From Afipia sp. (GTDB lineage Bacteria > Pseudomonadota > Alphaproteobacteria > Rhizobiales > Xanthobacteraceae), in the NCBI GenBank assembly GCA_024707075.1, contig JANQAK010000003.1, forward strand, positions 1,178,001-1,242,000: a stretch of 64,000 nucleotides of DNA, given 5' to 3'. Of the stretch, positions 55,959 through 64,000 are shown one piece after another. Within the stretch, counting starts at the first letter, position 1. Every line of letters starts with the position of its first letter. The position numbers were made by a program, and so were the translations under genes. The notes below the pieces were generated by a model. It was not told the DNA's origin. It saw nothing but the letters and a program-made list of their open reading frames with translations, and did no database searches.

Positions 55959-57134
55959 TTATTGCGAGTCGTTCGAAGCCTTTGCGATCTGCGCGTCGTC
56001 GAACCCAAGCTCGGAAAGTACCGACTTCGTCTGCGCACCCAGCTTCTGTGGTCCGCGCGTCGACGATTTGCGGGAGCGGGAGAATTTCACCGGATGATTG
56101 ATCACCCGCATGTCGTCCTGCCCCTCCGCCTTCACGCTGACGATCATGCCGTTGGCTGCGACTTGCGGGAGAGCAAGAGCCTGTTCGAACGTGAGAATAG
56201 GAGCCGACAGGATGCCGTGCTTCTGCAAGCGCGCGACGATGTCCTCGACCTTGAACCTCAGGAATTCAGGCCGCAGCCGTTCGACGATCCTGTCGCGCGC
56301 GGCAATCTGATCGAGCGCCGTCGGGATCGACATTTCAGCACTCAGGTCCGGGACGCCCAGCGCCTGACAAATCAATTGCAGCGGGTTATCGCGAAAGAAT
56401 CCGAGAACCGTGATCCAGCCGTTCGAGGTTTCAACCGGGAAGTTCAGCGCGCGGTCGAACCAGCGCGTCTCGTAGTCATAGTTCAAGGTCGAAGCCGCCT
56501 CGAGGCTTTGCATGGAAATGGCGGTGTCGAACAACGAGGTCGTCACCTTCTGTCCCAGCCCGGATTTTCCGCGCTCGATAAGCGCAAGCAGAATCCCCTG
56601 CACCAGCAACATGCCGGATGCGTAGTCGGTGAGCGGAACGTTCAGGAAATTCGGCACGCCGTCGCCACGCACGCCCTTCATGGCGATGCCGGAGATCGAC
56701 TGGATCAGAAAATCCTGACCCGCCATTTCAGCAAGCGGCCCGCTTTCGCCAAAGCCGCTGGCCGCCGCATAGATGAGGCGCGGGTTGACCTTTGCCATCG
56801 CCTCGTAGCCGAAGCCGAGACGCTCCATCACGCCGGGGCGATAATTATGCAATAGAACGTCCGACGTCTTGATGAGTTCGAGAAGCGCGGCGCGGCCCGC
56901 CTCGCCCTTCAGATCGAGGCAGACGCATTCCTTGTTGCGGTTGACCGCGGCGAAATAGCCGCTCATCAAATTCCGCTCGGCCGCGTGGAAATCTCCCAGC
57001 CGCATGGGATCGCCGACAGGCGGACGCTCGACCTTGATGACGCGCGCACCGAAATCCGCAAGCGACTGCCCGGCAAGAGGTCCCTGATAGACCTCGCAGA
57101 GTTCGACGACCTTGATGCCTTCCAGAATGGACAT
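55959..57134 (-). CDS. CaiB/BaiF-family CoA transferase
   Basis: A 391-residue type III CoA transferase: GIKVVELCEVYQGPLAGQSLADFGARVIKVE at the N-terminus, LLHNYRPGVMERLGFGYEAM, and NVPLTDYASGMLLVQGIL containing the probable catalytic Asp (about residue 170). No AMACR-like GHDINYLALTG motif is present, so a true CoA transferase is more likely than a racemase. It lies 84 nt before the indolepyruvate oxidoreductase in the same string. Confidence 0.9.
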   Translation of the reverse strand: MSILEGIKVVELCEVYQGPLAGQSLADFGARVIKVERPPVGDPMRLGDFHAAERNLMSGYFAAVNRNKECVCLDLKGEAGRAALLELIKTSDVLLHNYRPGVMERLGFGYEAMAKVNPRLIYAAASGFGESGPLAEMAGQDFLIQSISGIAMKGVRGDGVPNFLNVPLTDYASGMLLVQGILLALIERGKSGLGQKVTTSLFDTAISMQSLEAASTLNYDYETRWFDRALNFPVETSNGWITVLGFFRDNPLQLICQALGVPDLSAEMSIPTALDQIAARDRIVERLRPEFLRFKVEDIVARLQKHGILSAPILTFEQALALPQVAANGMIVSVKAEGQDDMRVINHPVKFSRSRKSSTRGPQKLGAQTKSVLSELGFDDAQIAKASNDSQ

Positions 57135-57143
57135 GACCGCTCC

Positions 57144-58271
57144 TCAGACTTGCTCGTAGACTTCCTTGGCGATCATCAGGCGCTGGATCTGGTTGGTTCC
57201 CTCCCAGATCTGCGTGACCTTGGCATCGCGCATCATGCGCTCGACGGCGTAGTCTTCGAGATAGCCGTAGCCACCGTGCAATTGCACCGCGTCAGTCGCT
57301 ACGGCCATCGCCGCGTCGGAGCACATCACCTTGGCGATGGAGGCGTGAAGTTTCGCTTCCGGATCACCCGCGATCAGAAGCTCGCAGGCATGGCGCAGCA
57401 CCGACCGGCCGGCCTCGACCTTGATCGCCATGTCGGCGACCATGCCGCGGACCATCTGGAATTTTGCAATCGCTTGTCCGAACTGCTCGCGTTCGCTCGT
57501 GTAGCGCAGCGCCGCATCCAGCGCGCCGGCGGCGATGCCGAGCGCATGCGCGGACATCTGTAGCCGCGACTTCAGCAGCGCCGCGCCGATATATTCCGCG
57601 CCACGCTCGGGATCGCCGAGCAGCCGCGATTCCGGCAGGATGCAATTCTCCAGAATGACGTCGGACGTCGGGCTGCCGCGCATGCCCATCTTCTTCTCCG
57701 GCGCACCGAACGATACACCGGCGTCATTCTTGTGAACCAGGAAGAGACCGAAGCGCTTTTCGCTCGTCCGCGCGAAAACGAGATACCATTCCGCCCATCC
57801 GCCATTCGTGATGAACCGCTTCGTGCCGTTGAGCACCCAGCCATCCGCGCTGCGCACGGCCTTTGTCGACGCCGCCATCAGATCGGAGCCGCCCTTTGGC
57901 TCCGTCAGCCCCCAGGCGCAGCGAGCGGCGCCGCTCGTCATCTGCGGCACGATTTCGCGCTGCTGGTCCTCTGTGCCGAAGTTGACGACGGCCATCATGA
58001 TCCAGCTACTGGATATGCCGAGCGCGGTCGATGCGCACACCCGCGCGATCTCTTCCATGGCGACGCATTGCGCGAACATATCGCCACCACCGCCGCCGAG
58101 ATGCTCGGGATACGGCAGGCCCGGCAGGCCCAATCTCAAACTGGCGGCGTGAGCCTCGACCGGCGGATTTTGTTCGCGATCGAGAGCGGCGGCGCGGGGC
58201 GCAACCTCCTCATTCGCAAAGCGGCGGACGGATGCACGGAAGTCACGATATTCGGCTTCAAGATGAGCCAT
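57144..58271 (-). CDS. Acyl-CoA dehydrogenase
   Basis: A 375-residue flavoprotein with the FAD-binding CAWGLTEPKGGSDLMA and WVLNGTKRFITNG blocks and, near the end, QIWEGTNQIQRLMIAKEVYEQV, which contains the probable catalytic Glu of WEGT. It has the standard soluble four-helix fold length and lies 9 nt upstream of the CoA-transferase gene. It probably oxidises an aryl- or branched-acyl-CoA made by the neighbouring CoA transferases. Confidence 0.93.
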   Translation of the reverse strand: MAHLEAEYRDFRASVRRFANEEVAPRAAALDREQNPPVEAHAASLRLGLPGLPYPEHLGGGGGDMFAQCVAMEEIARVCASTALGISSSWIMMAVVNFGTEDQQREIVPQMTSGAARCAWGLTEPKGGSDLMAASTKAVRSADGWVLNGTKRFITNGGWAEWYLVFARTSEKRFGLFLVHKNDAGVSFGAPEKKMGMRGSPTSDVILENCILPESRLLGDPERGAEYIGAALLKSRLQMSAHALGIAAGALDAALRYTSEREQFGQAIAKFQMVRGMVADMAIKVEAGRSVLRHACELLIAGDPEAKLHASIAKVMCSDAAMAVATDAVQLHGGYGYLEDYAVERMMRDAKVTQIWEGTNQIQRLMIAKEVYEQV

Positions 58272-58305
58272 GGATACAAATCTCTTCGTGTTGCGGGGTC
58301 AAAGG

Positions 58306-59472
58306 TCAGCTCTTGAAATGCGGCGGCCAGCCGCTCCAGCCGGTGCTTGCGCGCTCCTTCGCCGGACTGGCGAGCGCAATCTCGTCCGGGCGTAATCCGG
58401 CCTCGGCCAGAATCGCGTCGGACTGATCGCTTTCATCGCGCGGTGCGGGGCTCAGGGGCGTGCGGCTGAAACGCGGAATCGCGGGGACGTTGCCGGCGTC
58501 GGCGTCCGGGAAGCGCGCCTTGATATGAGGATGCGCCCACACTTCATCGGGGCTGAGAACCGGGAAGACGCAGACGTCCTGACCGATGTAGCGCCCCGCC
58601 CAATGATCGCGCGGCTGCGAGGCGAAGGCTCGGGCGAAGGTCTCTTCGATCAGCGGCCAGGCCTTGATATCCATCTGGTCGGGCGGATCGCCCACGCCAA
58701 TGTCCTTCCAGAGCGCGATGAAGAACTGCGGCTCCAGTGCGCCGACGGCGACATAGCCGCCATCGCGACAGACGTAACAACGGTAATAAGGAGCACTGCC
58801 GGCCAGCCAGCCACGACCACGTTCCGGCATGACAGGCTGGCCCCAGACCGGGTAATGCATCGCCATGAGCGACATGCAGCCGTCAATCATGGCCGCATCG
58901 ATATGCTGCCCCTTGCCGGACGTAACACGCTCGTACAGCGCGGCAAGAATTCCGACCACAGCCGTGAGGCCGCCTGCGGCGAAATCCGCAATCACGTTGA
59001 GAGGCGCGGTGGGCGGGCGATCGTGCGGACCGATTGCGCCCAGAACGCCGGTCAAGGCGAGATAGTTGATATCGTGCCCGGCCTCCTGCGCCAGCGGCCC
59101 GTCCTGACCGTAGCCTGTCAAAGAACAATAGATCAGCGACGGATTGATGCGGCTGAGGTCTTCATAACCCGCGCCGAGACGCGCCGAGACGCCAGGCCTG
59201 AAACTCTCGACGAAAACATCGGACGTCGCAGCGAGCTTTTGCAGGGCTGCACGCCCCTCCTCCGCCTTGAGATCAAGCGCCACAAAACGCTTGCCGCGCG
59301 AGAACGTCGAGACCGGCACCCCCGCTCGCCCGCCGGTCACAACGATGACTTCCGCGCCGAGATCGGCGAGCAGCATCGTGCAGTAAGGCCCCGGAGCAAG
59401 CCGGGACATATCGAGCACGCGCACACCAGCCAGCGGACGCGTCTGCGGCGATTTTGATTTCGCCTGATTCAC
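58306..59472 (-). CDS. CaiB/BaiF-family protein, alpha-methylacyl-CoA racemase-like
   Basis: A 388-residue protein with AGVRVLDMSRLAPGPYCTMLLADLGAEVIVVTG, GHDINYLALTGVLGAIG (the AMACR His motif) and NVIADFAAGGLTAVVGILAALYERV (the AMACR Asp motif). These place it with 2-methylacyl-CoA epimerases rather than formyl-CoA transferases. It starts overlapping the GH105-like gene by 4 nt and precedes the acyl-CoA dehydrogenase by 34 nt. It probably epimerises 2-methyl-acyl-CoA substrates for the dehydrogenase. Confidence 0.87.
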   Translation of the reverse strand: MNQAKSKSPQTRPLAGVRVLDMSRLAPGPYCTMLLADLGAEVIVVTGGRAGVPVSTFSRGKRFVALDLKAEEGRAALQKLAATSDVFVESFRPGVSARLGAGYEDLSRINPSLIYCSLTGYGQDGPLAQEAGHDINYLALTGVLGAIGPHDRPPTAPLNVIADFAAGGLTAVVGILAALYERVTSGKGQHIDAAMIDGCMSLMAMHYPVWGQPVMPERGRGWLAGSAPYYRCYVCRDGGYVAVGALEPQFFIALWKDIGVGDPPDQMDIKAWPLIEETFARAFASQPRDHWAGRYIGQDVCVFPVLSPDEVWAHPHIKARFPDADAGNVPAIPRFSRTPLSPAPRDESDQSDAILAEAGLRPDEIALASPAKERASTGWSGWPPHFKS

Positions 59473-60506
59473 GACAGCACCTCCGTCAACTCGCCCTTCA
59501 TGTGATGTGCGGCCAACAGGAAGAAGCCCTGCCCGAACAGCGTCCAGTCGAACGGAACGCCCGGACCACCCGGCGGCACCGCGACGCCAGGTACCTTGCC
59601 CGACGGCTCCACTGCTCGCGCCACAGCCAAAAAGGCGCGAGATGCCGCCGGCGCGAGGGATTTTGAAACGATGCCAAGCTCGATCCCGCGCGTGACCGCA
59701 TACGCGAACATCAAGGTGCCGGAGGCTTCAAGGTTCGACGCCGGATCGTCGAGCACATGGCAAAAATAGCCGGACGCATCCTGATAGCGCGCCACCGCCT
59801 CAAGCAACCGCGCGCAAGTTTCAGCGACATGACCCGCATCCCCATGATCGGGAGCGATCGAGACAAGGTCGACGGACGCGCAGGCCAGCCAGCCATTGCC
59901 GCGCGACCAGAATGTCGACTGCGGATAGTGATCCGGCGCCTCGCACCATGCATGGCGGGCCAGATGCTTCCTCGGATCGACGAGATGATCGACGTGCACC
60001 CGATACTGACGAAAGGCCTCGTCGATAGCGTCCGGATCCCCCGCGATCTGGCCGTAAAGAGCCATGAACGGACACATCAGATGCGTAAAATCGATCCACA
60101 ACTCCGGCGCTTCCGCGCGCGCGCAAATGCCGCCGTCGCTGGTGCGCGGACTCTTGCGTAACGCATCCATCTGACGCCGCGCCGCCTCAAGATAGAGCGC
60201 GTCACCGTTTTGCTGGTATCGGCGCAACAGCGGATAGCCAAGACTGGCGGGCAAGGCCGCAGTCGGCGTGAAACTGCGGACATGCCCCGCGCCGATGGCG
60301 CGCACCGCATCCGAATAATTCAGATTCCCGTTGGACCGCTGCGTGGCAATCGCACGTCGCAGCCACCCATCGACGGCTTCGACGCCGGCCGGATCGCCCC
60401 AGGCGAGAATTCCGGAGAGGGCCGTCGCCTTCATCCAGCAATCGCGTTCGTCGGGGTGGGTCAGCGCAAATTGCGCCACGCGCTGCGCCAGAACCGCAGT
60501 ATCCAT
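59469..60506 (-). CDS. GH105/GH88-like unsaturated glucuronyl hydrolase-fold protein
   Basis: A 345-residue alpha/alpha-barrel protein with WIDFTHLMCPFMALYG (Asp139 in the position of the YteR-type catalytic acid) and WSRGNGW (residues 200-206), the most typical GH105 motif. No signal peptide is seen, so it is cytoplasmic. The ATG at 60506 follows GAGGAAAC. It is the first gene of the CoA-dependent catabolic string and is linked by a 4-nt overlap to the racemase-like gene, an unusual pairing. The substrate is unknown; a glycosidic or enol-ether conjugate is possible. Confidence 0.75.
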   Translation of the reverse strand: MDTAVLAQRVAQFALTHPDERDCWMKATALSGILAWGDPAGVEAVDGWLRRAIATQRSNGNLNYSDAVRAIGAGHVRSFTPTAALPASLGYPLLRRYQQNGDALYLEAARRQMDALRKSPRTSDGGICARAEAPELWIDFTHLMCPFMALYGQIAGDPDAIDEAFRQYRVHVDHLVDPRKHLARHAWCEAPDHYPQSTFWSRGNGWLACASVDLVSIAPDHGDAGHVAETCARLLEAVARYQDASGYFCHVLDDPASNLEASGTLMFAYAVTRGIELGIVSKSLAPAASRAFLAVARAVEPSGKVPGVAVPPGGPGVPFDWTLFGQGFFLLAAHHMKGELTEVLS

Positions 60507-60903
60507 AGGGGTTTCCTCAGTCGTCTTCTTATTTACCGGCTGGATAGTATGTTAACTTGGAGGCTGTGTCTACCACACCGCGAATTTTCTCGGCAAGCCC
60601 CTCCGCATCAACCTGTTTATTGCCGGAAGCACAGTCCCCAGCGGGAGTTGTCACGCCGCATGGCGAACAGCAACACGCGGCGGAAGACGCGCCTTCCGGC
60701 TCAGCGGAAGATGCCTGAGACCAGCTGTCACTGCCTTTGTGATAAACACCGCGAGCCGCTGCGAACGGGATGACGTCCCATCATCGGAACCGGGATGGGT
60801 CCGTTTGGATCGAAGCTCAAACTTGCTGCGGTAAAATCCACTGGCTCCGAGGCGACGGCATCATCGGAGTCATGTCGTCCTGCTTTAAGGACACATCCAG
60901 CGG
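60507..60903. other. Intergenic region holding the promoter of the catabolic operon
   Basis: 397 nt between the GH105-like start and the carbonic anhydrase stop. No gene, tRNA or clear terminator was seen. An AT-rich segment around 60545-60560 (AGTATGTTAACTTGG, read on the minus strand AAGTTAACATACT) about 40-55 nt upstream of the start is the best promoter or operator candidate. Confidence 0.4.
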
Positions 60904-61665
60904 CTAGGAATTATGTATCCGTCCGGAAGGGCAACAGGCGTGCAATCGCGGATCAGTCACGTCGATCGCGCCGAATGCCGCGATGGCCTGCCGCCGCATG
61001 GCGCTCTCCGCCTCAGTCGGCTGAAGAACCATTTGGTCGATCGACGGAAGCCGGTCGCGCTCCCCAATCGAAGACACGTGAGGGCCGAGATCGCGCAGCA
61101 GCCCGTCATGAATGGCGTAAATCCATCCGTGCACATGCAGCGTCTGCCCCCGCAGCCAGGCGTTCTCCACGATCGGCGTCGCCGCCAGCCGGCGCACCTG
61201 CATTTCGACATTGATCTCGCAAATCCGATTGACGCGCTCAACGTCGTCCGTGATGGCATCGAAGGTCGCGCGGTGCTTGCGATAGAACATGGAAACAGGC
61301 AGCAGCCAGTTGTCGAGCATCGCACTGTGCTCGCCTGCAATGGCCCGGTTGACGCCACTGCATCCGTAGTGCCCGCACACGATGACATGCTCGATCTTGA
61401 GCTGATCGACCGCGAATTCCAGCACGGACAGGATATTCATGTCGCTGGTGTGGACGACATTGGCGATATTGCGGTGAACGAAGATCTCACCAGGATCGAG
61501 ACCAAGCACATCGTTGGCTGTCACCCTTGAGTCGGAGCAGCCGATCCACAGATAGCGCGGAGCCTGTTGTTCGGCCATGCGGCGGAAATACTGCGGGTCT
61601 TCCCTTGTTTTCTGGCTCGCCCAAGCGACATTCTGATCGAAAAGATGGTCGAGCGTGGCGGACAT
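60904..61665 (-). CDS. Beta-class carbonic anhydrase
   Basis: A 253-residue enzyme for reversible CO2 hydration. Zinc ligands and partners are all visible: Cys43-Ser-Asp45-Ser-Arg47 and Cys97-Gly-His99-Tyr-Gly-Cys102; the helix N-terminal to CSDSR and the FVHRNIANVV segment are canonical. The length is slightly longer than the smallest bacterial forms because of a C-terminal tail (RLHACCPSGRIHNS). It is monocistronic on the minus strand; the 270-nt upstream gap before the tRNA shows nothing else. Confidence 0.96.
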   Translation of the reverse strand: MSATLDHLFDQNVAWASQKTREDPQYFRRMAEQQAPRYLWIGCSDSRVTANDVLGLDPGEIFVHRNIANVVHTSDMNILSVLEFAVDQLKIEHVIVCGHYGCSGVNRAIAGEHSAMLDNWLLPVSMFYRKHRATFDAITDDVERVNRICEINVEMQVRRLAATPIVENAWLRGQTLHVHGWIYAIHDGLLRDLGPHVSSIGERDRLPSIDQMVLQPTEAESAMRRQAIAAFGAIDVTDPRLHACCPSGRIHNS

Positions 61666-61935
61666 CGTCGTTCTCCAGGCCGCAGTCTTCCCGACACAAA
61701 AATATACGGACAGCGCCCCCTTGAGGCGCCCGGTCGCTCAACACGGCAGTCTAATTTTAGCTTGCGACCAAAATCGAACGTTGCGCTTCATCAAACTCAT
61801 TCATAGGCGCATTCCCAAGCATGAATGGATGCCGGAGGGACAAGGCACCCGGCATATGAGAGTTGCACGAAGTCGCGCAAGACGTTTGTTCTGTAAGCGG
61901 GAATTCAAAACGGCTGTGATCCAGCGGCTTCGATA

Positions 61936-62011
<76 letters not shown>

Positions 62012-62133
62012 GGATCCAACCGGATGTCCGTTGAGGACGGCGTCGTTTAGCAAAGCGAAACCGTCATGTCCAGCAATGTGGCCAGGTTTTCCCGGCTCCG
62101 GACGGAGGCCGGTTGAGCCCGTTCCGGATACGA

Positions 62134-62159
62134 AAAACCGCCGGATTTCCGGCGGTTTT
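62134..62159 (-). terminator. Intrinsic terminator of the Spy/CpxP-like gene
   Basis: AAAACCGCCGG-ATTT-CCGGCGGTTTT, a perfect 11-bp stem with A/T ends, lies 30 nt after the stop of the gene at 62190-62783 and before the tRNA. It can function in both directions. Confidence 0.9.
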
Positions 62160-62189
62160 GTCGTCTCTGGAGGCTTGCTGTCTGAGGCG

Positions 62190-62783
62190 TCAGAGGCGCT
62201 CGGAGCCGCCATCCCGGCCAGGACCGCGATCCCGGTCGAATCGGCCGCCGTCCATGCCGCGCTCGAAGCCGCGGCCGCGCCAGCCATGATGCCCGCCCAT
62301 GCGGGTGAGCGCCGTCAAACGCCGCTTCTGACCGTCGTCGAGGGTCTTGTAGAGCGGATCGGCCGCATCGGCGATCTTCTTCAGACCGGCAGCGGTCTCC
62401 GCCATCCGGTCGGCACGGTCACGCAGACGGGCCACCGGATCGCGATTCTGGTCGGCTGCCACCTTGTCGCCCGGAGCACGATCCTGGGACCCCTTCTGGT
62501 CCCGCTCCGCGCGCCGCGCATCGCGCTCGCTGGCGCGGGCATTGGCCTGCGCGATGCGCTGCTTGGCGAAATCGCGCACTGCCGTCTCGACCGGCGGCCA
62601 CAGCTTCTCCTGATCGGGCGTCAGTTGCAGACCGGCCTTCACGGCGGCGATCTTCGCATCGACAAAAGCCGCCCGGTCTTCCGTGCTCATGCGGTGATGT
62701 TGATGATAACGATGCTGCGCATACACGGCACTGGAACCGAGGATCGCAACCGCCGCTACGCCGGCAAGGATGGCTTTCTTCAT
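62190..62783 (-). CDS. Spy/CpxP-family periplasmic protein
   Basis: A 197-residue exported protein with signal peptide MKKAILAGVAAVAILGSSAVYAQ. The LTXXQ-type motif reads LQLTPDQEKLW, and a second helical repeat includes LYKTLDDGQKRRLTALTRM, as in Spy/CpxP chaperones. The tail (residues about 165-197) is Gly/Arg/Asp-rich and likely disordered, and a His-rich stretch (QHRYHQHHR) follows the signal. It is probably an envelope-stress chaperone or metal-responsive protein; no sensor kinase is linked. The ATG has a GGAG-type site (TCGGAGATG). Confidence 0.85.
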   Translation of the reverse strand: MKKAILAGVAAVAILGSSAVYAQHRYHQHHRMSTEDRAAFVDAKIAAVKAGLQLTPDQEKLWPPVETAVRDFAKQRIAQANARASERDARRAERDQKGSQDRAPGDKVAADQNRDPVARLRDRADRMAETAAGLKKIADAADPLYKTLDDGQKRRLTALTRMGGHHGWRGRGFERGMDGGRFDRDRGPGRDGGSERL

Positions 62784-62869
62784 GGGGCATCTCCGAGGTG
62801 AACTTCCTCGAAGATGGCATCTCGGCGTGCGGTTTCAACTTAAGGTTTGGAAACCTAGGTGAACGCGCA

Positions 62870-64000
62870 TTAATACAACATGCCCAGCGTGCGCGGCAGC
62901 CACAGCGAAATCTCGGGAATGAACGTGACGACGCCGAGGAAGATCAGCATCGTCAACAGCCATGGCCACACCGCGATTGTGAGTTCGGTGATGCCCATCT
63001 TGGCGATGCCGGACGCGACATAGAGATTGAGGCCCACCGGCGGGTGGCACATGCCCACTTCCATATTGACCACCATCAGGATGCCGAGATGCACCGGATG
63101 GATGCCGAGCTTCACCGCGATCGGAAACAGGATCGGCGCCGTGATCAGCACGATCGAGCTTGCTTCCATCACGTTGCCGGCGATCAGCAACAGCACGTTG
63201 ACGAAAATCAGGAACGTGACCCAGTTGACGCCCTTGTCCAGCATCCACGCCGTCAACTGCTGCGGAATCTGCTCGCTGGTCATCAGGAACGAGAACAGGA
63301 CCGCGTTGGTGATGATGTAGAGGATCATCGCGCTCATGCTGGCGGAGCCGAGCAGCACGCGCGGCACGTCCTTCAGCGTCAGGTCCTTGTAAACGAACAC
63401 CGCGATGATGAATGCGTAGACCGCGCTCATGGCGGCGGCTTCAGTCGGCGTGAACAATCCGCGATAGATGCCACCCAGCACGATCACGATCAGCAGCAAG
63501 CCCCAGATGCATTCGCGGAACGCCTTGAACCGCTCGCCCCATGATGCGCGCGGCAAACGCGGATAGTCGAACTTCCACGCGCGGTAGACCGTGGTCAGGC
63601 CAAGCAGCGTCGCCAGCATGATGCCGGGAATGACGCCCGCCATGAACAACTGGCCGACAGAAGCGGACGTGACGCGCTCGCCGCCCGGACCGAAAGCCAC
63701 GCTGCCGCCGGTCGCGACCGCGTAAATCACCATCACGATGGAGGGCGGAATCAGGATGCCGAGCGCGCCGGATGTGGTGATGACGCCCGCGCCGAACCGC
63801 TTCGGAAATCCCTGCGCCACCATCGCCGGGAGCAGGATCGAGCCGATGGCGATCACGGTCGCCGGCGACGAGCCGGAGATCGCCGCGAACAGCGCACAGG
63901 CCATGACGCCCGCGAGGCCCAATCCGCCATACCAATGACCGACCATCGAGGTCGCGAAATTGATCATGCGCTTGGCGACACCGCCGTGGGTCAGAAAATT
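62870..64000 (-). CDS. TRAP transporter large permease (DctM-type), partial at window edge
   Basis: The C-terminal 376 residues of a DctM/DedA-like permease of a TRAP-type secondary transporter for carboxylates; the reading frame is open to the window end and the start lies beyond it. Internal family motifs include FLTHGGVAKRMINF, GVITTSGALGILIPPSIVMVIYA, LPTEAAA-like GLFTPTEAAAMSAVYAF and VVNMEVGMCHPPVGLNLYVASGIAKM. About nine or ten membrane segments are visible. The partner small permease DctQ and binding protein DctP are probably upstream, outside the window. Confidence 0.93.
   Translation of the reverse strand, partial: NFLTHGGVAKRMINFATSMVGHWYGGLGLAGVMACALFAAISGSSPATVIAIGSILLPAMVAQGFPKRFGAGVITTSGALGILIPPSIVMVIYAVATGGSVAFGPGGERVTSASVGQLFMAGVIPGIMLATLLGLTTVYRAWKFDYPRLPRASWGERFKAFRECIWGLLLIVIVLGGIYRGLFTPTEAAAMSAVYAFIIAVFVYKDLTLKDVPRVLLGSASMSAMILYIITNAVLFSFLMTSEQIPQQLTAWMLDKGVNWVTFLIFVNVLLLIAGNVMEASSIVLITAPILFPIAVKLGIHPVHLGILMVVNMEVGMCHPPVGLNLYVASGIAKMGITELTIAVWPWLLTMLIFLGVVTFIPEISLWLPRTLGMLY

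Noticed and set aside
60795-61530. + strand ORFs opposite carbonic anhydrase
   Set aside because: Shadow frames of a clearly recognised enzyme on the minus strand.

Overview
The window reads as ordinary high-GC alphaproteobacterial chromosome, most likely from the Nitrobacteraceae/Bradyrhizobiaceae group (Bradyrhizobium, Afipia, Rhodopseudomonas and relatives). This is an inference from the abundance of Liv-type ABC transporters and acyl-CoA enzymes, a STAS-MlaE/MlaF/MCE cluster, and FNR/FixK-type boxes in front of stress and TPP-dehydrogenase genes. I saw no transposase, integrase, phage gene or CRISPR array.

Layout. (1) 1-15.8 kb is a Lap-type surface adhesin system: a type I secretion ABC transporter, an HlyD adaptor and a LapG-like periplasmic cysteine protease on the + strand. 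They converge, across a perfect bidirectional terminator, on a ~3,557-residue RTX/VWA/cadherin-like adhesin that carries a PAAG LapG-type site near its N-terminus. (2) 16.4-21.8 kb is a minus-strand Liv operon with a CnbZ-like deaminase, divergent from a LysR regulator. (3) 22.8-31.5 kb is a minus-strand catabolic operon (GntR, carboxymuconolactone decarboxylase-like, 3-hydroxyisobutyrate dehydrogenase-like, SCP2-alpha/beta hydrolase, lactonase-like MBL) divergent from a second Liv operon, with a consensus FCD-GntR operator between them. (4) 31.6-41.1 kb holds housekeeping genes: a YegD-like Hsp70, Tex, HU, an Old Yellow Enzyme and an Mla lipid-transport cluster. It also holds a small structured transcription unit with a 14-codon ORF downstream of HU. 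(5) 41.2-47.1 kb holds an eRF1-domain-like protein, a zinc alcohol dehydrogenase, a universal stress protein and an E1alpha/E1beta/lipoyl-domain/lipoate-ligase operon. Three FNR/FixK-like boxes suggest shared low-oxygen control. (6) 47.1-60.5 kb is one long minus-strand gene string: GH105-like hydrolase, two CaiB/BaiF CoA-transferase family proteins, acyl-CoA dehydrogenase, fused indolepyruvate ferredoxin oxidoreductase, a third Liv transporter and a TetR regulator. This looks like coupled uptake and CoA-dependent catabolism of an aryl or branched carboxylate. (7) 60.9-64 kb holds beta-carbonic anhydrase, tRNA-Lys(CTT), a Spy/CpxP-like protein and a TRAP large permease cut by the window edge.

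A recurring oddity is that six single-base insertions, four of them in homopolymers, break five otherwise intact genes (T1SS ABC, adhesin, a Liv binding protein, a LivG, and indolepyruvate oxidoreductase twice). Removing one base at each site restores a full-length frame, and at the livG start and the oxidoreductase C-terminus it also restores the expected overlaps with neighbours. Sequencing or assembly error is therefore the simplest explanation. If any are real, the adhesin system, one Liv transporter and the oxidoreductase are inactive. The most novel-looking items are the small RNA/tiny-ORF unit at 35.5-35.7 kb, the E2-less lipoyl-domain dehydrogenase operon, and the FixK-like island around it.
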